DNA of 64,000 nucleotides from NCBI GenBank assembly GCA_014058105.1, contig JACGCM010000715.1, positions 868,001-932,000 of the forward strand, written 5' to 3'. Under the pieces are notes generated by a model, which searched no databases, was not told the origin of the DNA, and saw only the letters and a program-made list of their open reading frames with translations. The DNA is from Kingdonia uniflora. Taxonomy: Eukaryota > Streptophyta > Magnoliopsida > Ranunculales > Circaeasteraceae. The position numbers were made by a program, and so were the translations under genes. Positions 56,582-64,000 of this stretch are shown in pieces (within the stretch, counting starts at the first letter, position 1; every line of letters begins with the position of its first letter).

Positions 56582-58315
56582 TTCAATCAAAATCCTTGAT
56601 TCTTTCAAAACTCTCAATTTACTCAAAACTTTAATGTTTCTTGAAACTCGCAATTTTAAACGCCCCAAAATTTTCTTTATGATGATTGTGAAGATTATTT
56701 CGCCGTAAATATAGGGGAAATACTTGGGGGGAAACGTGATGGTCGGAGTGGAGGTCGGAATACGAAGAAAGCGACTACCGCCCCTAAAGTAAACGTTGTA
56801 CCAAGGTAGACGTGGATTCAACATGCTATCCTCACTAAGGCGTGGTACTTAATCTCGAAGGACAATATAAACAAAATCGGCTAAACCGAAGGGATATTTC
56901 ACAATAGCGTGTACGAAAAGTTCAACCAATTGAACTTGGAAGAGGGCTATGGGATTACGCGTACATCATCTATCATCTGAAATCATTGGACTAATATGTC
57001 GAGGAAGTGTCGACTTTGGGGGAAGGCGTGGAATATGCCCGTGAAAGTCGGAAGGGGCTGGGAAACATAGACACTCTCGCAAGTTTTTTTTCTTCCATTA
57101 AAGTACCTTTCATATTAGTCTCTAATCGGCTATAAAATAGCTTAGTGGTTTATGTTTGTAGAAATCTCATGCCAAACAGTGTTTTTTACCACTTAACAAA
57201 GGCATGACATTTCAATACCCGAAGGCATATGAAGTACTTGAACACCATTCGGTTTGGTGTGGTGTTCATGATCAATCATCGTCCCTTTTGCATCGCAATG
57301 TGCGAGCATGCAAAAGGCCATTCCGACGCTAGCCCGGGGAGCTCAATTCCCGGAACACCATTTTCTCCGATTGTTAAATCACCGGCGTAAGATTACTTGA
57401 ATATTGACCTCCTCAACTGCGATGAGGTACGTCTCGATGGGACCAAGGTGGAAAAAGAACTCTAAAGAATGGGAGGATAAAAAATTTGGGTGAATGAAAC
57501 AATTCATTAATGAAGAAGCTTAATATTATTGATGTCGATAAGCTAGATCGCGAAATCGAGAAGACCCAACGAAGGATTAATATGGAAGCTCAACTATTGG
57601 AGATGAAGAGGTTGAAAACGAGAGCGTGCATAAATTTGAACAAACAATTTGAAGAACAAAAGGATTAAGAAGTGATATTGAACTCCTAAAGAAAAAGAAG
57701 TGATATTGAAGGACTTGACCAAAATGAGTGGCGCACAATACACATTTTGGGCAAGAGCACAAGCCAAAGTTGTGGCGATGATGGAAGCGGAAATAAAGGC
57801 CGAGAAAGAAACGACGACATTGGAAGCAATGCATCAAGACCAATTGGAAGCTATGGAAAGGGTCGATGCGGAACATCACTATTATCAGTGATTGTAACTT
57901 GTTATTTAAGTTTATTTTAATGTAACTTGTTATTTTAGTTTCCATTTTATGTAAATTGTTGTATGGGTTTCCTTCAATGTAAGAAGTTTATTTAATATAA
58001 CTTGTTCTATAAGTTTAATAGAGATATATTTATTATGTTACGTAATGATTAACTAGACATACATACGTGGTTAATAGAGAACCAAACAAAGGCAATGGCT
58101 TTTTGGAGACTCAGACTACGAGGCGTCGAAAGCTTATGCGCCTCATAAGTTTACTTAAAGACGATGCGCATAAGCTTTAGGCACCTTAATTTTTTTTTTT
58201 TAATAAAAGAACAGGGGGCGCCTGAAGCTTATGCACCTCTTGGTTTAAGAAAAATTCAAGCATTGAGCCTTGTTGGAAGAGCTATCTCAAATGCTTGAAA
58301 ATTTCAAGCATTGAG

Positions 58316-59593
58316 AAAAAAAAAAAAAAAGGCTCTTTTCAGTTTCCATCTCCTACTTTGGCCAACTTCTCCCCCAGAAACTCGATTCGCAATTGCATGC
58401 TTGTTTTTTTTAAGAGGAAAAAGACTTGTTGGTTGTTACCAAAGATGATTCTCTTAAATATAAACCCTACCAGAAGAATAAAAAAGACTTAGATAGTTGC
58501 AATTTGCAACTTGCAAAAGCCAATATAGTAGTGGGGCTCGTAACGCTTGTAGACTCCAGGCGAATTAGTGAAGGATCATAAATCTATAAAGCCGTGATGA
58601 CCGGGGCCATTCAGGTAGGTAGTATTCGTCCACCCGACCCTACAACGGTGATATAGTCTTAGTCCAGCGTCTCAGCTTCTAGACCACAACCATGAAACTG
58701 GCTTGTCCCACCACCAAAGTTAATTTCAAAGAAAAGCCTTTGACATATTTGTTTGTTTTGTTTTTTGTTTTTGGAATCTAGAAATTCATAGGGTTCATCA
58801 TTTTTCGCCATTCTCTTAACTAGTCTCACGGGGCTAGCCATGGTACCTCCGCAAGCCGCACACTCTATTTGAAGTCAAGATAAATCTTAACGGATGACCC
58901 TCCGCAAGCCTTTGACGTGTTTCTTTAGACCGATGGAAACATTTCAGTTTTTTAAGTCCCAAAATGTGGTTGTTTGGAATTTCCCATTGCATTTGCATCA
59001 AGACAAATAACTTGGCGTAAATGGTTAGCTACCAAGACTAACTTTCTTATACATAAATCAACATATTTGGTTCCAAAGTCCAAACCACGCCATCATATCC
59101 CACAACAATTTGAATTAGCCCATGACGAATGTTTTTCATTTCAATGGTTCACGAAATATAACTTTCTAAGAATATTAATTCATTCCTACACTGCTACAAC
59201 AAAATTTAAAAAACTTGTTCCGTTCGTAGGTGCTAACAAAACGGAGTTCACTTTTCATAGTGATTTACGGCTCATTGTATTTCACCAGTTCTAGAAACAA
59301 ACAAACACTGATCTTTATTTCTAGAATCTTGACTCTTGAGGCATGATCATAAACACTGAAAATAACAAATACACATCTCGAAGCCCTTGGAGGTCTCCAA
59401 CAGCTCAATATCCCTCTTTTTTGGACCCTTTTTAACACATCCAACTTTATCCATATCCACCAAAATCTAATAACGAATCATTTCTCACTTTCGATTTTAT
59501 TTTTATTTCTCCTCACGCATTTGCACAGTTGTACCAATTCAGCATTTCTTTCTCTCACAAAACAACACAAGCTTTCTCTCTCTCTCATTAGCG
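58316..59593. promoter_or_regulatory. Upstream region and leader of the pyruvate kinase gene
   Basis: No other gene seen. The last 70 bp before the ATG are CT-rich, with (TC)n at about 59573-59587, common in plant leaders. I see no convincing TATA box. A small ORF at 58974 is not supported. Confidence 0.45.
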
Positions 59594-62500
59594 ATGGCGA
59601 ACTATGGAGGAGGAGTTGCAGAGGCAAGGCCAAAGACGAAGATCGTTTGCACGTTGGGACCTGCATCAAGGTCGATTCCAATGGTGGAGAAGCTTTTGGT
59701 TGCGGGGATGAACGTTGCAAGATTCAATTTCTCTCATGGATCTCATGAGTATCATCAGGAAACGCTTGAAAATCTTAAGGTGGCGATGGAGAATACTGGG
59801 ATCCTCTGTGCTGTTATGCTCGACACCAAGGTATGCTTTTTGATTTGGATCATGGAGATGTAAGTTTGATTGGGTTATGGTTTGTTTTGATTTGGGAATC
59901 TTAATAGGTAGGATGATGGGTTTGCAGTTTTGGGTTTTTGTTTAATTGGGGTTTTTTTTTTTGTTATGTGTGTGATTTGTAGTAATGGGATCTCTTACCT
60001 GCTTATTATAGAAGGGGTTTGTTTCAAAAGTTCAGCTAAAATGATGATCCAAATAGATCTTAGTCGTAGAAAGGAAAACATTATGGTGTTTATGTTTGAC
60101 TTGTGCAGCTTCTGTTGGATCTTGCATTGAATTTTCACTTGTTGTATTGGACTATTATTTTTGCGTAGTGTAGATCGATTTTCTAGGATTTTTTGTAATT
60201 GGGTTTGTAGGTTTAATTAGGTTCGAAGAACCTAATTCCGTGTTGATGAGGGACCAGTTCATTTTGATTTTCGGTTTCTTATATATTTTTCCTTAAAGCA
60301 GAGGAGGCAAATCTCTGCTAGTAAAGGCTTAGTTTATGCTGCTTTGTTTGATGTTTGATTTATGTAATCCTCTTAACTAGTACAGTAAATTCAATGCTTG
60401 ATTAAGAAAGCTCAAAGGCACACTAGTGATTGGATTTCAAGTATTAAACGGTGTATTGTATTTTCTTGGAGGTTAGAGGTTCTATTTGTGAGGATTACTT
60501 TTTGATCCCCTTCAATTGACCTTGACTTCCATCAATGCTCTCATGATAGTTTTTATTTTTATTTTTGGGAATTTAAATAGTATCAGTTGAATTTTTCTTG
60601 AAAATTTGTTCGCACAATTTCAGGGTCCAGAGATTCGAACTGGGTTTTTAAAGGATAGCAAAGCAATTCGTCTTGAGAAGGGTGGAGAGATCACCATCTC
60701 CACCGACTATAATATAAAGGGCGACGAGACTATGATTTCCATGAGTTACAAAAAGCTAGCTGAGGATGTAAAGCCGGGAATGGTGATATTATGTGCCGAT
60801 GGCACAATCACTCTAACTGTTTTGTCGTGTGACAAGGAGAAGGGCATGGTTCGCTGCCGATGTGAAAACTCCGCTGTTCTTGGTGAGAGGAAGAATGTAA
60901 ATCTCCCAGGTGTTATTGTAGATCTCCCAACCTTGACCGAGAAAGATAAAGAAGATATCTTACAGTGGGGAGTCCCTAATAAGATTGACATGATTGCTCT
61001 ATCATTTGTTCGAAAGGGTTCGGACCTTGTGGAGGTCCGTAAGCTGCTGGGGAAGCATGCAAAAAATATCCTTCTCATGTCAAAGGTATGATCGTAACCC
61101 ATTACTTCCCTGTATTTAAATAAATAGTAACTAGCAGATACACACGCGCTAGCGCGTGCTAACACATTATGTTCAAAACTTCTGTTGGTGTTTATATGTG
61201 TAATTCAAGCAAAGGCTCCTCAGTGCACAGTGAATCCCATAAACAGGGACATACTTATCCCATGCTACTATTACTATCGCTCTCTTGATCTTTAGCTTTA
61301 GAATTGTGGACCATAATGAGTAGTGAGTCTAGTGACTAAATATTCTTCTGAGACTTAATCAGTTTTCAGAGACTCATCCACTTTGATAATATAATGGCAT
61401 TCGATCTATTTTGAAATAAAAATTTGACATATTGAAAGTGTTACGTGATTGCTTAAAAAGAGTTGACTAAGAAATCACGGCATTGAAAGTGCTGCATGTT
61501 CATGTCCATGTTTTTGCCTAAATTTTAAGCCACAGTCAGCCAGTAATTTTCCTTAACAATAAATTCGGACGAATTACCTAAGCGTATTTAGGAACACCTT
61601 TGGCATTCCTCTAAACTATGATGACACTCAAATGAAGAAGTTATTTTTGTAAGTTAGGCGAAGTGTAAATCCATTGAAATAACATCTTCTTCAGAGTATA
61701 AAATGTACAGGAAATGTTAGGTTTCTATAGACATAAACATGGTCCTATTGCTCCTTAGAGAAGAGAAATGGGTCGTGACTCCTTAGTGCCTGCTTTTTGT
61801 ATATTACAAGTAACTATGGACGGTAGAAATGCTCATACAGGTCCCTAAAACGAAAACCTAGCTACATGAATTACAAGTCCATATACACATAACCGAAGAA
61901 AGCTAAGCATCATTTCACTAAAAACTTAAACTTGTTCTTGTTTCATTGAAAAACTACATTTTCGCAAACAATTATGTTTTCCTTTATAAGGATTACATGT
62001 TTTAGTAACCAAGGGTTTTGAGTATTTATGCAAACACTGTATATTTTGTTAAGGACCAAGAAGTCTTAAGTTTAAGAGGATGGAGTCTTGGTTTGAGAGT
62101 TTAAAGATGAGGGAGATGGGTGAAGGAAATATCAAAAGAGAAACTACTGATAGATTGATAAATTAAGGGTAAGAACTTACTAAAAAAGTGGATGTGTTTC
62201 TCACATTACGCATATACCCACAAACGTTATGAAAGTTTGAGAAAATATAGGAGGGTGAAATTGTAATCTGTGAGGAGAAAAGGGTAATCTAGATCACATT
62301 TGCGGCTGTGATCGTTTCTATCGGCCAATTTCGATGAAAAACTAATCCTAGCCATCTAAAAACTCTTCGATGTTTGGGACATGTTGATGTACGTCTGTGA
62401 TCTGGCCTCAAAGTTGGGTCTCTTTTTTCTTATTTTAGATAAGTGGCTTCATTAGGATTCTGGGTGGAGACCAGAAACCGTCACTTGATTGGGATAAAAT

Positions 62501-63803
62501 TCAATTAAATGATCAATGAGTAATCCTGCGTTTAATTGAATGGCACAACAATGCCGAAGAATTGTCAAACTATTACTGAATTGATCAGTTAACCAACTTA
62601 ATAAGTGTTGTTTCTTTCGTGTATTGTGGTAGACAATTTGTATTAAATATGTTTCTTATATGCCGTTTTAGAATCAAAGATTTCACATTAATTGAGAATT
62701 TCCCTTGTACAATCTCAACTAAGAGTGAATTTTCTGACATTTATTATATTGAGTTGTCCCCATTTTTCCTTAGTGAAACATCTGAATTTGAAGTAGGTTG
62801 TTACCGAATTACGCCAGTAACAACCCAGTCAGATTTGATCGTTGTCATCTTAGTACAGCCCATAACCCTCCTTACACTGTTCGCGCTTTAGTTTTCTCTT
62901 GGACACTTGAATATTCAACAAGTCGGCGCAGTACTAGAAAAAAATACTTTTCATATTTTACTGATTTTTCCTAATGGTGTTTTCTAGATTGAAAATCAAG
63001 AAGGGGTGGCTAATTTCGATGAGATCCTGGCAAACTCAGATGCGTTTATGGTGGCACGAGGTGATCTGGGAATGGAAATTCCAATAGAGAAGATATTTCT
63101 AGCACAAAAGGTGATGATCTACAAGTGCAACATCCAAGGTAAACCTGTTGTTACTGCAACCCAAATGTTGGAGTCGATGATAAAGTCTCCACGGCCTACT
63201 AGAGCTGAGGCCACTGATGTAGCAAATGCTGTTCTTGATGGCACGGATTGTGTGATGCTCAGTGGGGAAACAGCTGCAGGAGCTTACCCCGAGCTTGCTG
63301 TTCAAACCATGGCGAAGATATGCAAAGAAGCCGAGTCTACTATCGACTATGGAGCGGTCTTTAAGGGGGTTATGGAAGCAGCACCAGTGCCCATGAGCCC
63401 CTTAGAGAGTCTTGCTTCATCTGCAGTACGGACAGCGAACTCTGCAAGAGCTGTACTCATTTTGGTCCTGACACGAGGTGGAAGTACCGCTAAGTTGGTG
63501 GCCAAATACAGGCCATCTATGCCTATTTTGTCTGTGGTTGTCCCGGAAATAACAACAGATTCTTCGTTTAACATAACATGTAGCGATGAAGCTCCTGCGA
63601 GGCATAGTCTTATCTTCCGGGGATTGGTTCCCGTCTTGAGTGTCGGTTCTGGAAAGTCATCTGACGCAGAATCCACAGAAGAAGCACTACAATCTGCTCT
63701 CCGACATGCCAAAGACAAAGGACTCTGCAAGGTGGGTGATTCAGTTGTGGCGCTTCACCGTGCTGGTTCTGCTTCTGTAATCAAGATCCTGACTGTGAAG
63801 TGA
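59594..63803 (+). CDS. PK: Cytosolic pyruvate kinase
   Basis: Makes pyruvate and ATP from phosphoenolpyruvate and ADP, the last step of glycolysis; no transit peptide, so cytosolic. Three coding exons 59594-59830, 60624-61085 and 62988-63803 (79 + 154 + 271 codons, 504 residues), all in phase 0 with GT-AG introns of 793 and 1902 bp. Motifs: TKIVCTLGPASRS (residues 14-26), GMNVARFNFSHGSHEYH, MLDTKGPEIRTGF across the first junction, RCRCENSAVLGERKNVNLPG and IALSFVRKG. The K-x-E active-site signature LLMSKIENQEGV spans the second junction. RGDLGMEIP, KPVVTATQMLESM and MLSGETAAGAYP follow, with VALHRAGSASVIKILTVK at the end. Length and sequence match the plant cytosolic family (about 510 residues). 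No defect seen. Confidence 0.97.
61143..61158. repeat. 16-bp perfect palindrome in PK intron 2
   Basis: cacgcgctagcgcgtg, unusually GC-rich for this AT-rich intron. Confidence 0.6.
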
Positions 63804-64000
63804 TGCTCCAAACAGATTTGTACGAGAAACACAATGTTTCCAGAGACAAGTTAAAAATCATCAGGGATTTGACCCTTTAAGTGTGATTTCTTTTGTTAGT
63901 GTCAATTTAGAACTAGCACCAGATAATTTTTGTTCAATCTAAGTATGTCTGTTTCAATATTTGCACTGTAATAGTACATTTTGAGTGTGTTCATTTTCAA
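63804..64000 (+). other. 3'UTR of the pyruvate kinase gene
   Basis: It follows the TGA at 63801-63803. T-rich elements near 63880-63960 would suit plant 3'-end formation, but I cannot place the cleavage site. Confidence 0.55.

Larger units (their letters stand above)
37143..57891 (+). pseudogene. Harbinger ORF1 (Myb/NAM-associated) remnant, split by 19 kb
   Basis: The left piece (37143-37538) begins MASFTFTTQFTSP and becomes Ser/Gln/Asn-rich. The right piece (56583-57891) continues with Asn/Gln/Phe-rich repeats, a DGRSGGRNTKKA-like basic stretch near 56740, and a trihelix-like TWIQHAILTKAWYLIS near 56810-56860. Next come VYEKFNQLN and a PGSSIPGTPFSP-like linker near 57335. It ends in a Glu/Lys-rich coiled coil (57690-57891). 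It is the same protein type as the minus-strand ORF at 1386-2849. Many stops. The two pieces share the heptamer TCAATCA at the break (37530-37536 and 56583-56589). Confidence 0.65.
36895..58315 (+). mobile_element. Harbinger-type ORF1 element, interrupted by LTR elements
   Basis: The outer copies of CTCAATRCTTGAA at 36895 and of its reverse complement ending at 58315 (ttcaagcattgag) are inverted. Each side has a second inner copy (36960 and near 58290-58265), so the termini look like TIRs. Inside, an ORF1 of Harbinger type is split at 37536/56583. No transposase gene is visible, so this is a deletion derivative. No target duplication could be confirmed. Confidence 0.55.

Noticed and set aside
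59521..59748. 75-codon ORF overlapping the PK start
   Set aside because: Another frame of the PK leader and first exon; the PK frame has full family similarity.
62619..62891. 90-codon ORF in PK intron 2
   Set aside because: No similarity, and the exon 2 to exon 3 join without it gives the complete pyruvate kinase signature.

Overview
This is a nuclear genome window from a flowering plant, most likely a eudicot. Three intron-rich single-copy-type genes sit in AT-rich DNA crowded with plant transposable elements (PIF/Harbinger, Ty1/copia, Ty3/gypsy of the Tat type, MITEs, SINE- and TRIM-like repeats). I see no bacterial, organellar or viral genome features. The species cannot be named from the sequence.

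Layout. (1) 1-3128: the right part of a decayed PIF/Harbinger transposon, with a transposase pseudogene on + and its Myb/NAM-type ORF1 on -, tail to tail. (2) 3150-9862: an LRR receptor-like-protein pseudogene on +, split by a complete but degenerate Ty1/copia element (3564-9080) with a perfect 5-bp target duplication, aacca. (3) 12819-20260 (-): a ten-exon OTU-domain deubiquitinase gene of the plant OTU9/OTU10 type. Its promoter and first non-coding exon are probably near 26 kb, which would give a 5'UTR intron of about 5.7 kb. That intron holds a 3.3-kb tandem array of palindromic (fold-back) units at 22.2-25.5 kb. (4) 28410-33212 (-): a receptor-like cytoplasmic kinase of the PCRK1/PCRK2 type, four coding exons, with a GC-AG first coding intron full of repeats and a separate 5'UTR intron. 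(5) 36.9-58.3 kb: a nested stack. A Harbinger-type ORF1 element is interrupted by an LTR element (37540-56581). That element is interrupted by a 15.7-kb Tat-type Ty3/gypsy element on the minus strand (39823-55478, two 564-bp LTRs). The gypsy element carries a set of ORFs antisense to pol and a 160-bp tandem repeat between pol and those ORFs. (6) 59594-63803 (+): a cytosolic pyruvate kinase gene with three coding exons and complete catalytic motifs.

The three host genes look intact: all exon joins keep frame and all key motifs are present. They serve ubiquitin removal, pattern-triggered immune signalling and glycolysis. The kinase and OTU genes are neighbours, as are At5g03320 (PCRK2) and At5g03330 (OTU9) in Arabidopsis, so that pair may be an old conserved block. 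All transposon coding regions in the window carry stops or frameshifts.

The most interesting material is the antisense ORF set and 160-bp repeat of the gypsy element, the palindromic array inside the presumed OTU leader intron, and the datable nesting order of the 37-58 kb stack.
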